64,000 bases of DNA from Rhizobiaceae bacterium (GTDB lineage: Bacteria; Pseudomonadota; Alphaproteobacteria; Rhizobiales; Rhizobiaceae). Each line of letters starts with the position of its first letter. Positions within the stretch are counted from its first letter, which is position 1. Made by a program: the position numbers and the translations under genes. The stretch lies in contig JAESUH010000217.1 in NCBI GenBank assembly GCA_016763155.1, positions 1 to 64,000 on the forward strand, written 5' to 3'. Below are positions 34,011 to 42,594 of the stretch, piece by piece. The notes beneath the pieces were generated by a model. It was given only the letters and a program-made list of their open reading frames with translations, did not search any database and was not told where the DNA came from.

Positions 34011-35989
34011 TCGGCAGCCTCATTTTGAGAGAAAGTGGCCGGGAACGTTTTGACATCGCCGATATTCACAGTGGCTGAAATATTGCCCTTACGGCCGTCT
34101 TCAAACACCACTTCGGTCTCAACAAACTGTTCTTTCGAACCGTCGTAAAGGGCATCAATCAACACGTCATAACGTTCGGCAATGAAACTACGACGAACCT
34201 TTTGGGTCCGGGTCAGTTCACCATCATCGGGATCAAGTTCCTTGTGCAGAACCAAAAAGCGATGAATTTGCGCACCAGCCATCAGTTCTTCGTCGGCCAG
34301 ATCCTTGTTCACCTGTTCAATATGGCTTTCCATCGTGGCATAAACCTCAGGATGGGCGGCCAATTCCTGATAACTGGCATAGGAAATATTGTTGCGTTCA
34401 GCCCAGTTACCAACGGAAGTCAGATCGATATTCAAGAATACGCAAACCATATTGCGTCCGTCGCCAAATGCCACGGCTTCCTTGATATTAGGGAAAAACT
34501 TCAACTTGTTTTCAATATATTTCGGAGCAAACAGGCTGCCATCTTCGAGCTTGCCCACATCTTTGGCACGATCGATAATTTTCAAATGGCCATCATGATC
34601 AAGGAAACCAGCGTCGCCTGTGCGCACCCAACCTTCTTTATTCTTGGTGGAAGCGGTGGCTTTTTCGTCTTTGTAATAACCCACAAAAACGCCAGGTGAG
34701 CGGTAAAGCACCTCGCCACTATCATCAATTTCAATTTCTACTCCCGGAGAAGGACGACCCACCGTATCAGCCCTAATTTCACCATCGGGTTGAGCAGAAA
34801 TATAAACGGATGCTTCCGTTTGGCCGTAAAGCTGTTTGAGGTTTAACCCCAGCGAGCGGTAAAACTTGAAAATTTCGGGTCCGATGGCTTCACCAGCGGT
34901 ATAACCCACCTTCAACCGGGTGAACCCCATGCGATTTTTCAGCGGACCGTAAACGAAGAACTCGCCGAGGCTATATATCAACCGGTCCAAAAACCCGACA
35001 GATTCACCATTCAAAATGGGCTCACCAACTTTGTTTGCATGCGCCATGAAATAGTCAAACATCTTCTTCTTGATTTTTCCTGCATCCTCCATCTGAACGA
35101 TGATCGAGGTAAGCAGGACTTCAAATACCCTTGGGGGTGCGAAGAAATAAGTGGGTGCGATTTCGCGACGGTTTTCTTCCACCGTATCCGGACTTTCCGG
35201 GCAACAAACGCAATAGCCGCAGAGGTAGGTTTGCGCATAAGAAAATACGTGGTCGCCTACCCATGCCAAAGGCAGATAGGCGAGAATTTCCTCGCTGCTA
35301 TCCAGATGATCGAACTCATTGGCATTGCGGGCAGAAATTACCAGATTGTCAAAAGATAACATCACACCTTTAGGTTTGCCTGTGGTGCCGGATGTATAAA
35401 GCATGACCGCAAGATCATCGCCTTTTCCATTCGCAACACCTTCCAACCAGTGCGCATCACCTTCGCGTTCCAGCACGACCTCACCCAGTTTCTTTACATC
35501 CTCAATCGAATGCAAATTGGTGTGATCATAATCACGCAGACCTTTGGTCTCGTCATAAATGATTTTCTTCAGTTTGGAGAGCTGATCACCGATAGATAAA
35601 ACCTTATCGACCTGCTCCTGATCCTGACACAGAGCCATGGATGCTTCGGCATGCTCCAGCACATAAACCATCTCTTCTGCGACACTATCTGCGTAGACTG
35701 GAACAGGTATTGCGCCCAGCGCCTGTGCTGCACAAAAGGTCCAGTAGAGCCAGGGACGGTTTTGACCGACGATGGCAATCTTATCGCCGGGCTTCAGACC
35801 CAGCTCAGAAAGACCGATAGAAAACACGCGAATTTGCAGATAGGCCTCAGCCCATGTCCAGCTTTGCCAGATGCCTTTATCCTTGTGGCGCATGGCCGTC
35901 AGGTCAGCAAAACGCGTGGAATTCAGCAGCATATATTGTGGCAGCGTTACGGGCTCATTGCCCTCGATGAAATTGCCCTTTGATGGCAT
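34007..35989 (-). CDS. AMP-dependent acyl-CoA synthetase, long-chain (FadD15-like) type
   Basis: A 660-aa adenylate-forming ligase. The P-loop is 'MLYTSGTTGKPKGVMLSFDN', followed by 'YLPLAWVGDHVFSYAQ', 'YGQTEASVYISAQPDG' and 'GWVRTGDAGFLDHDGHLKIIDRAKD'. The C-terminal segment reads 'KLEDGSLFAPKYIENKLKF' rather than the GGENI/catalytic-Lys pattern, as in the long-chain FadD15/eukaryotic-like group. The start is the ATG eight bases after GGGAGG; the TTG in the track would remove that site. It is the first gene of the seven- to eight-gene operon and probably activates the acid brought in by the importer. The operon promoter should lie in the 200 bases upstream. Confidence 0.9.
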   Translation of the reverse strand: MPSKGNFIEGNEPVTLPQYMLLNSTRFADLTAMRHKDKGIWQSWTWAEAYLQIRVFSIGLSELGLKPGDKIAIVGQNRPWLYWTFCAAQALGAIPVPVYADSVAEEMVYVLEHAEASMALCQDQEQVDKVLSIGDQLSKLKKIIYDETKGLRDYDHTNLHSIEDVKKLGEVVLEREGDAHWLEGVANGKGDDLAVMLYTSGTTGKPKGVMLSFDNLVISARNANEFDHLDSSEEILAYLPLAWVGDHVFSYAQTYLCGYCVCCPESPDTVEENRREIAPTYFFAPPRVFEVLLTSIIVQMEDAGKIKKKMFDYFMAHANKVGEPILNGESVGFLDRLIYSLGEFFVYGPLKNRMGFTRLKVGYTAGEAIGPEIFKFYRSLGLNLKQLYGQTEASVYISAQPDGEIRADTVGRPSPGVEIEIDDSGEVLYRSPGVFVGYYKDEKATASTKNKEGWVRTGDAGFLDHDGHLKIIDRAKDVGKLEDGSLFAPKYIENKLKFFPNIKEAVAFGDGRNMVCVFLNIDLTSVGNWAERNNISYASYQELAAHPEVYATMESHIEQVNKDLADEELMAGAQIHRFLVLHKELDPDDGELTRTQKVRRSFIAERYDVLIDALYDGSKEQFVETEVVFEDGRKGNISATVNIGDVKTFPATFSQNEAAE

Positions 35990-36194
35990 TTCCAAGTCCT
36001 CCCTCAAGGCCTCTTATTAATCCTTCCAGGTCCCCCAACCCGATATAAAAGCCGCATCTTCGAATATTTTTCCGATTTGCGGATTCCTCACCTTTTACTG
36101 AACGTAAATCTTCACGATGAATCAACCCGTTAAATCGATTAGGTAGCGAAATAAATTTGCATTATGGACCTGCAAAAATAAACCGACCTCAATT

Positions 36195-37034
36195 TTATTG
36201 ATGTACGTCTTTGATTTTATTAGCGAAAAATATATTTACCAGTTGCGCAGCAACCAGAGCTGCAATTACTTGCGGGCGCTTATCATTGGCCCCACCGGCA
36301 CCTATCGGGCAGGTTAACTTTTCCAATAATTCTGGAATATGCCCGTTTTTGAGAAATTGTCGGCGGAATGTCCCCAATTTGGTATCAGAGCCGATCATTC
36401 CAACAAAAGCTGCGTCCTGACGATGCAGGGCAGTCTCGGTGATTAGAAAATCCTGGGCATGATCATGGGTAAGAATAATAAAGGCAGAATTCGACCTGGC
36501 TTGAGCAATTATGCTTTCTGGAATCGCCAAATGTTTGTGTTCACAACCTTCTTTCGCTCGGGGTAATTGCCGCAACTGGTCCAGTCGTGAATCGATAATG
36601 ACTATATTAAGTGGCAAGAGTGAAAGCGCTTCAAGCAGTGCTTTGCCCACATGTCCCGCACCAAAGATATAAACCGTTGGGGCCTCGCATTTTTCCTGAT
36701 CTTGTAACCGTATTAGAGCCTCGGCAATTTTCTTGTTTTGCGCCTGATTGATGTATTCAAATTCCAGTTCAACAAAGCCGCCACAGCATTGTCCAATTTC
36801 CGGCCCCAGAGGCAGACTAAGGATAGAGGAGGCGCTTGTATCAAACAACAATTTCCGGGCATGTTGAATGGCAAGATGCTCCATCTCGCCGCCGCCAATG
36901 GTTTCAAAAATATCTGCATTACCCACCAACATCCAGGTTCCACCAGAACGGGGTGTGGAACCTTTGGCACTTGTTATTGTAACCTTGATCGAGGATGCAT
37001 TAGCCTTCAAAAAAGCCTGTACCCCTTCAGCCAT
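36195..37034 (-). CDS. xdhC: Xanthine dehydrogenase accessory protein XdhC
   Basis: Factor that inserts the sulfurated molybdenum cofactor into xanthine dehydrogenase. The N-terminal XdhC/CoxI domain shows 'ITSAKGSTPRSGGTWMLV' and 'ETIGGGEMEHLAI' (residues about 18-55), and 'LPLGPEIGQCCGGFVELEFE' follows. The C-terminal Rossmann domain has 'YIFGAGHVGKALLEAL' and 'FIILTHDHAQDFLI'. The length of 279 aa is usual. The start overlaps the xdhB stop by eight bases; it is the last gene of the xdhABC operon. Confidence 0.94.
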   Translation of the reverse strand: MAEGVQAFLKANASSIKVTITSAKGSTPRSGGTWMLVGNADIFETIGGGEMEHLAIQHARKLLFDTSASSILSLPLGPEIGQCCGGFVELEFEYINQAQNKKIAEALIRLQDQEKCEAPTVYIFGAGHVGKALLEALSLLPLNIVIIDSRLDQLRQLPRAKEGCEHKHLAIPESIIAQARSNSAFIILTHDHAQDFLITETALHRQDAAFVGMIGSDTKLGTFRRQFLKNGHIPELLEKLTCPIGAGGANDKRPQVIAALVAAQLVNIFFANKIKDVHQ

Positions 37035-39345
37035 TGGAGACTTGATTTCTCATGCGCTCTACCGCCTTTAATATGCGCTCCGGCGTGGCGGGTGTATCAA
37101 GCTTGGGGCAGGTTTTATAATCAGCTACACTGGCCACAGCCATGGAAAGCGCCTCAAGAACGGACATCGCCAACATGAATGGTGGTTCGCCTACGGCTTT
37201 TGAACGACGAATGGTGCGCTCTTTATTTTGCGACCATTCTGCCAGTGTCACATTGAAAACCAATGGTCGATCTGAAGCCAATGGAATTTTATAGGTGGAT
37301 GGTGCATGGGTGCGCAAGCGACCGTCATTATCCCACCAAAGCTCCTCGGTGGTGAGCCATCCCATGCCCTGAATAAAGCCACCTTCAACCTGCCCTTTAT
37401 CAATGGCAGGGTTCAAAGATTTTCCCACATCGTGCAAAATATCTACCCGGTCTACCTGATATTCTCCAGTGAGTGTATCAATGGCAACTTCGGAAACTGA
37501 CGCACCGTAGGAGAAATAAAAGAACGGCCGACCCGTGCCCTTTTCCCTGTCCCAGTGAATTTTTGGCGTTTTATAAAACCCGGTAGCTGAAAGATGGATG
37601 CGGGCCATATAGGCCCGGTTCACCAAATCTGCGAAAGAAATTTTGTGCTGGCCGATATGCACTTCATTTCCAAAAAATTCTATTTGATCATTAGCGTTCC
37701 CAATTACTGCCTTTGCAAAATCGGTAAGCCGTTGCTTGATCTGCTCCACTGCATCAAGTGCAGCCATGGCATTCAAATCTGTGCCTGAGGAGGCCGCAGT
37801 TGCCGAAGTGTTTGGCACTTTGGATGTATTGGTAGCAGTGATTTTTATCCGGCTCATATCCACGCCGAAACCATCGGCCACAATCTGGGCAACTTTGGTA
37901 TTTAGCCCCTGGCCCATTTCGGTACCGCCATGATTGATCTGGATGGAACCATCCCGGTAAACATGGAGCAGGGCAGATGCCTGATTATACCAGGTGGCAG
38001 TGAAGGATATGCCGAACTTTACCGGCGTCAGGGCGATACCGCGCTTGATGATCTTGCTTGATTGATTGAATTTCAGAATTTCTTCGCGACGTTTTTGGTA
38101 GTCAGCGCTTTGTTCCAGCTCATCCACCAATCGGTGGATGATATTATCTTCAACGATCTGATGATACGGCGTGACGCAACGCGCCACATCGTCATAAAAA
38201 TTTGCCTTGCGGATTTCCAGCGGGTCTTTTCCCAACGCATAGGCAATTTCTTCAATTACCCGCTCGCCGGCAATCATACCTTGAGGACCACCGAACCCGC
38301 GAAAGGCGGTGTTGGAAACCGTATTGGTTTTCATCGGGCGAGATTGCAGTTTTACGTTTGGAAGAAAATAGCAATTATCCACATGGAACAATGCCCGGTC
38401 GGTAACCGGACCTGACAAATCCGAGGAATAACCACAACGCGCTGCGAGAACCGCATCGAGTGCTGAAATTACACCGTTCTCATCAAAGCCAACTTCATAT
38501 TGAGCAAGGAAATCATGGCGCTTTCCTGTGGCGATCATGTCGTCATCACGGTCCGGTCGAATCTTGACTGCACGTCCATATTTCTTCGCTGCAAGTGCTG
38601 CAACAACTGCAAATGCATTGGACTGGGTTTCCTTGCCGCCAAAGCCACCACCCATACGACGAATATTCACCGTGACTGCGTTAGATGGCACATCCAGCAC
38701 ATGAGCGACCATGTGTTGAACTTCGCTTGGGTGCTGGGTGGAGGAATAAACGAGCACATCATCATCTTCACCGGGAATGACCATGGCTATATGGCCTTCC
38801 AGATAGAAGTGATCCTGTCCGCCAATTTCCATCTCGCCTTTGATGTTGTGTTCAGCTTTGGAAAGTGCCGATTTGGCATCCCCATATTTCAAGGTCAACG
38901 GTTCTGTGACATGGGGGTAATCAGCTTCCATTGCTGATTTTACATCAATCACCGGAGTTTGTTTATCATAGGTAATTTCAGCCAGCTTCGCGGCGCTGCG
39001 CGCTTCATCTCTCGTTTGGGCCAATACTGCAAATATCGGCTGACCATAAAATTCGATTTTACCCTCGGAAAAAACCGGCTCATCATCGCGCCCGGTAGGG
39101 CTCACATCATTGACGCCTGGAATATCGGCTGCGGTGAGCACTGCGACCACTCCTTTTGCCTCAGCTACGGCCTCTAGTTTGATCTCCGTAATGGAGCCAT
39201 TGGCAACTTCAGAAAGACCGAAATAAAGGTGCAACATTCCCGCAGGTTCTGGAATGTCATCGATATATTCTGCGCTGCCGGAAACGTGTTTATGGCCGGA
39301 ATCGTGGGGAATGGAGGTGTGCACTGCGCCTTTGAATTCATTCAT
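37027..39345 (-). CDS. xdhB: Xanthine dehydrogenase molybdopterin-binding subunit
   Basis: Large catalytic subunit oxidising hypoxanthine and xanthine to urate at the molybdenum centre. The 772-aa chain shows 'GSAEYIDDIPEP' near the N-terminus, 'RMGGGFGGKETQ' and 'TAFRGFGGPQGM' in the cofactor-binding core, 'GGTEMGQGLNTKV', and near the C-terminus 'SKAVGEPPFMLAMSV' with the catalytic Glu. These match bacterial XdhB of the two-subunit type. The start overlaps the xdhA stop (TAATG). Together with the pyrimidine genes a few kilobases away it makes the area a nucleobase-degradation neighbourhood. Confidence 0.95.
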   Translation of the reverse strand: MNEFKGAVHTSIPHDSGHKHVSGSAEYIDDIPEPAGMLHLYFGLSEVANGSITEIKLEAVAEAKGVVAVLTAADIPGVNDVSPTGRDDEPVFSEGKIEFYGQPIFAVLAQTRDEARSAAKLAEITYDKQTPVIDVKSAMEADYPHVTEPLTLKYGDAKSALSKAEHNIKGEMEIGGQDHFYLEGHIAMVIPGEDDDVLVYSSTQHPSEVQHMVAHVLDVPSNAVTVNIRRMGGGFGGKETQSNAFAVVAALAAKKYGRAVKIRPDRDDDMIATGKRHDFLAQYEVGFDENGVISALDAVLAARCGYSSDLSGPVTDRALFHVDNCYFLPNVKLQSRPMKTNTVSNTAFRGFGGPQGMIAGERVIEEIAYALGKDPLEIRKANFYDDVARCVTPYHQIVEDNIIHRLVDELEQSADYQKRREEILKFNQSSKIIKRGIALTPVKFGISFTATWYNQASALLHVYRDGSIQINHGGTEMGQGLNTKVAQIVADGFGVDMSRIKITATNTSKVPNTSATAASSGTDLNAMAALDAVEQIKQRLTDFAKAVIGNANDQIEFFGNEVHIGQHKISFADLVNRAYMARIHLSATGFYKTPKIHWDREKGTGRPFFYFSYGASVSEVAIDTLTGEYQVDRVDILHDVGKSLNPAIDKGQVEGGFIQGMGWLTTEELWWDNDGRLRTHAPSTYKIPLASDRPLVFNVTLAEWSQNKERTIRRSKAVGEPPFMLAMSVLEALSMAVASVADYKTCPKLDTPATPERILKAVERMRNQVSNG

Positions 39346-40820
39346 TACGCAACTCCTTCCATATGGGTTGGATGGCTGCGGGAAAGCTGTGCCACCTCAC
39401 CCGTAGTCTCAAGATAAAAACGACGGAGCAGATTTTTTGCAACATTCATGCGGTATTCAGCCGAGGCACGCCAATCACCCAATGGGGTGTAGTCATTTTC
39501 AAATGATGCCAAGGCATTTTCAATTGTTGCCTCATTCCATTCGCTTCCCAACAGAGCCTGTTCAACACTGGATGCGCGCAGAGGTGTGGCCGCCATACCA
39601 CCAAAAGCGATGCGGCAGGTTTCTACCTTACCCTCTCCATCCAGTGAAATTTTGAAAGCACCACAAAGGGCAGAGATATCTTCGTCGCGGCGTTTTGAAA
39701 TTTTGTAGACTTCAAATTTTTCACCGTCCTGAAGAGCCGGAACAAACAAGGATTGAACAAATTCGCCCGGCTGCAAATTCTGTTTGCCATAGGCAATGAA
39801 AAAATCTTCCAGCGGAAGGTCGCGGGTTTCGTTTCCCTTGCGAAGGGTCAATTTTGCATCAAGGGCAATGAAGGCTGGAGGCAAATCGCCGATTGGAGAG
39901 CCATTGGCAATGTTGCCGCCAATCGTTCCCATATTGCGCACCTGCTCGCCACCAATACGATTCCAGAAATTACTAAGGGCTGGAAATGTTTTAGTCACTG
40001 CTTCAAAGGCCGTGGTGTAGGGCAGGCAAGCTCCCAATACCACTCCCTCAGGCGTGACGGAGATTTCGGCCAACTCATCCAGATGGGCAATGAATATTGC
40101 AGGCGCGATATCATGAAAATGTTTGGTCACCCAAAGGCCCACATCGGTAGAACCGGCGATGATGGTTGCATCAGGTTTTTGCTGTAGTAAGTCGGCAAAA
40201 TCATCCAGATTTGCGGGAATGGAGAAGCTATCTGTTTCCACCCGGCTGCCATCATTCCAGCCCTGCAAAATGTCGGTAATTTCTGATGGAGCAAGTAACG
40301 CATCTTCATTCATGGCATTGCTGGCAGCGACTTCAAGGGCGGCGTTTATGATAGGTTCATAACCGGTACAGCGACAGAGGTTTCCCTGTAGTGCTTTTTC
40401 AATTTCGAACACATCCGGATTGGGGTTCGACAAAAACAAACCATAGAGCGACATGACAAAACCCGGCGTACAAAAGCCACATTGGGAACCATGGTTTGTG
40501 ACCATTGCTTGTTGAATTGGATGGAGCGCGCCACCCTTCCCTGTCAGATGTTCCACGCTCACCACATGACAATTATCGAGTGACCCAATAAAACGGATAC
40601 ATGCGTTGATCGCCATATAGCGCAACTTGCCCGCAATGAGCTTACCCACCAACACCGTACAAGCGCCACAATCACCCTCGGCGCAGCCTTCTTTCGTGCC
40701 TGTAAGGTTTTTTTCCAGACGCAAAAAATCAAGTAATGTTTTATCAGCGCCTACATTATTCAGGCTAATTTTTTTATCGTTGAGAACAAATCTGATTTCA
40801 GTTCGAGATTTCAATATCAT
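39345..40820 (-). CDS. xdhA: Xanthine dehydrogenase iron-sulfur/FAD subunit
   Basis: Small subunit of 491 aa passing electrons from molybdenum to NAD. The N-terminal [2Fe-2S] domain carries 'GCAEGDCGACTVLVG', and the second cluster domain 'CGFCTPGFVMSLYGL' plus 'GNLCRCTGYEPI' (to about residue 160). The FAD-binding domain follows with 'TIIAGSTDVGLWVTK' and 'RNMGTIGGNIANGSPIGD', and a CO-dehydrogenase-type C-terminal domain ends the chain. This fused FeS-FAD layout is the usual bacterial XdhA. It is the first gene of xdhABC and divergent from the ferredoxin-reductase-like gene. Confidence 0.95.
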   Translation of the reverse strand: MILKSRTEIRFVLNDKKISLNNVGADKTLLDFLRLEKNLTGTKEGCAEGDCGACTVLVGKLIAGKLRYMAINACIRFIGSLDNCHVVSVEHLTGKGGALHPIQQAMVTNHGSQCGFCTPGFVMSLYGLFLSNPNPDVFEIEKALQGNLCRCTGYEPIINAALEVAASNAMNEDALLAPSEITDILQGWNDGSRVETDSFSIPANLDDFADLLQQKPDATIIAGSTDVGLWVTKHFHDIAPAIFIAHLDELAEISVTPEGVVLGACLPYTTAFEAVTKTFPALSNFWNRIGGEQVRNMGTIGGNIANGSPIGDLPPAFIALDAKLTLRKGNETRDLPLEDFFIAYGKQNLQPGEFVQSLFVPALQDGEKFEVYKISKRRDEDISALCGAFKISLDGEGKVETCRIAFGGMAATPLRASSVEQALLGSEWNEATIENALASFENDYTPLGDWRASAEYRMNVAKNLLRRFYLETTGEVAQLSRSHPTHMEGVA

Positions 40821-40951
40821 AGGCCTTCTTTGCTAAGCGTGTCCTGTGCCCATGTTCCCTTATTCTTGCAGTCTGGTCAAACCGAATTATTGCACTCATA
40901 AGGTGAGTTAATGTATGTAGACAGTGGTTGTTTTTTAACGAGGTTTTTTTG

Positions 40952-42169
40952 ATGGGTCAGCAGGTAATTATTGTGGGTGCAGGACAGGCGGCCTGTTCGA
41001 TGGCGGCGAAACTTCGTGAGTTGGATAGCGATGCTAAAATCACCATTATTGGGGAAGAATCCCATCTGCCTTATCAAAGGCCTCCTCTATCAAAAAAGTA
41101 TGCCACTGGCGAAATGGACCTTGATAGTTTGATGCTGCGTCCTGCGGATTGGTATGAGGTAAATGACATCCAATGCATTACTGGTTTACGCGTCGAAAGC
41201 ATTGATACCAATGCCAAATCAATATTGTTGAGCGATGGAAAATCGCTCAACTATGACAAGCTGGCGCTGACCACCGGCTCGCGCCCGCGGGCTTTGCCTG
41301 CCTCTATAGGCGGTGAACTTGATGGCGTTTACGTCGTTCGCGGGATTGATCATGTGGATAGTTTCGCTTCCGAAATGGTAGAAGGCAGAAGTGCCCTTGT
41401 GATAGGCGGCGGATATATCGGGCTTGAAGCTGCGGCGGTATTAGCCCGCAAGGGATTGAAAGTTCGGGTGGTTGAGATGTCTGATCGCATCCTGCAACGG
41501 GTGGCCTGTAGTGCTACCTCCGATTTTTTCCGTGCCCTACATAGTGGCCATGAGGTAGAAATTAGTGAGAATCTTGGGCTGGCTCGTTTGATCGAGAAAG
41601 ATGGCCGTGTCTGCGGTGCTGAATTTTCCGACGGCAGTTCTGGTGAATATGATTTTGTGCTGGTTGGCATCGGTGTTTTGGCTAATTCAGAACTTGCCGA
41701 AGAGGCAGGTATCGCATGTGATAATGGGATCACTGTGAATGGGTTTGGGCAAACGAGTAATTCAGATATTTATGCCGCCGGTGACTGCGCAAAATTTGAA
41801 TATAAGAGCCAGTTTATCCGCCTTGAATCTGTGCAAAATGCCATTGATCAGGCTGAATGTGCCGCGAAAAATATAGCGGGTGTGGAAACTGATTATCACC
41901 CGCATCCATGGTTCTGGTCAGATCAATATGATGTGAAACTACAAATCGCAGGATTGAACCTTGGCTATGATCAAGTGGTTCTGCGCCCCGGGGCAAGGGA
42001 GGGAACCCAGTCCATTTGGTATTTTGATCAGGGCAAGTTTATTTCTGTTGATGCCATGAATGATCCACGATCTTTCATGGTTGGGAAAAGGCTGTTGGAA
42101 AAGGGATTACCAATTACGCCGGAGCAGGCTGGAGATGTTGATCTCGAACTCAAGACCTTGATGAAATAA
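40952..42169 (+). CDS. FAD-dependent ferredoxin/rubredoxin reductase-like oxidoreductase
   Basis: A 405-aa flavoprotein of the putidaredoxin/rhodocoxin reductase group, which passes electrons from NAD(P)H to a small ferredoxin. The FAD motif is 'IIVGAGQAACSMAAKLREL' (residues about 5-23), 'EESHLPYQRPPLSKKY' is the conserved family segment, the NAD motif is 'ALVIGGGYIGLEAAAVLARKG', and 'IYAAGDCAKFE' is the second FAD-contact region. The ATG seven bases after ACGAGG is preferred to the upstream ATG of the track. No ferredoxin or P450 gene is near, so the partner is unknown. It is divergent from xdhA and could share control with it. Confidence 0.9.
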   Translation: MGQQVIIVGAGQAACSMAAKLRELDSDAKITIIGEESHLPYQRPPLSKKYATGEMDLDSLMLRPADWYEVNDIQCITGLRVESIDTNAKSILLSDGKSLNYDKLALTTGSRPRALPASIGGELDGVYVVRGIDHVDSFASEMVEGRSALVIGGGYIGLEAAAVLARKGLKVRVVEMSDRILQRVACSATSDFFRALHSGHEVEISENLGLARLIEKDGRVCGAEFSDGSSGEYDFVLVGIGVLANSELAEEAGIACDNGITVNGFGQTSNSDIYAAGDCAKFEYKSQFIRLESVQNAIDQAECAAKNIAGVETDYHPHPWFWSDQYDVKLQIAGLNLGYDQVVLRPGAREGTQSIWYFDQGKFISVDAMNDPRSFMVGKRLLEKGLPITPEQAGDVDLELKTLMK

Positions 42170-42245
42170 CCCGCAATATCATTGCGCCATCCCTCTCTAT
42201 TCTCGGCACAGCTGATCCATCGAATTTGATGAATACTCCAATGGC

Positions 42246-42275
42246 ATGGATTCCTGTGACAAGCACAGGAATGAC
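42246..42275 (-). repeat. 30-bp hairpin repeat, copy 1 (T-A closing pair)
   Basis: The core CCTGTG-acaag-CACAGG forms a six-bp stem, closed by an extra T-A pair and flanked by ATGGAT and ATGAC. It is identical to the copy at 48463. Read on the minus strand it is 28/30 identical to the copies at 42463 and 48378. Confidence 0.9.
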
Positions 42276-42462
42276 GTGGAGTTGGGGAGCCAGCAAGAAT
42301 GGCACGGTAGCCAGAGTGCTGTGCGCTTGCGATCCATAAACGACGCGATCTCCCTGACTTCTGGCGGCACTTCGGTGAATGGTGATAAGGATTATTCTGT
42401 TACGCAATTAAAATATGGTTGGCACTAGATGGAAACGAGGGTGGGTTTGATCTCTCTCCAAC

Positions 42463-42492
42463 GTCATCCCTGTGCTTGTCACAGGGATCCAT
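42463..42492 (+). repeat. 30-bp hairpin repeat, copy 2 (C-G closing pair)
   Basis: Same element in opposite orientation: GTCAT, then a stem CCCTGTG / CACAGGG, then ATCCAT. It is identical to the copy at 48378. Compared with copy 1, both differences are the two bases of the closing pair (T-A to C-G), so the hairpin is kept. Confidence 0.9.
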
Positions 42493-42542
42493 TCTCGGCA
42501 CAGTTGGTATTATCGAATTGGACAAGGTGAACTGCATTTAAC

Positions 42543-42567
42543 AAAAAGGGCGACCCGTGGGCCGCCC
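42543..42567 (-). terminator. Rho-independent terminator of the pyrimidine-degradation operon
   Basis: On the minus strand GGGCGgCCCACGGGtCGCCC forms a strong GC-rich stem followed by TTTTT. It lies about 27 bases beyond the stop of the last gene (binding protein) and marks the end of the operon that begins with the aminotransferase. Confidence 0.9.
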
Positions 42568-42594
42568 TCTTCAAAAATTATCTGAAAAACCAGA

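Larger units (their letters stand above)
42170..42594. other. Intergenic region with repeats and a possible coding scrap
   Basis: About 425 bases with no supported gene. It contains two copies of a 30-bp hairpin repeat in opposite orientation (listed separately), a 13-base sequence ATTCTCGGCACAG occurring at 42199 and 42491, and the terminator of the pyrimidine operon. Between the repeat copies the frame ending at 42428 reads '...SVNGDKDYSVTQLKYGWH' and looks slightly protein-like, but its start codon is inside the repeat. I regard it as a remnant or chance frame. Confidence 0.6.

Noticed and set aside
40874-40880. TGGTCAA, a perfect RutR half-site between xdhA and the flavoprotein gene
   Set aside because: The other half matches only two of seven positions, so there is no palindrome; one 7-base match is expected by chance.
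42246-42428. 60-codon ORF starting MDSCDKHRND
   Set aside because: Its start is inside the 30-bp repeat, and the same peptide begins the spurious ORF at 48463; only its tail looks slightly protein-like.
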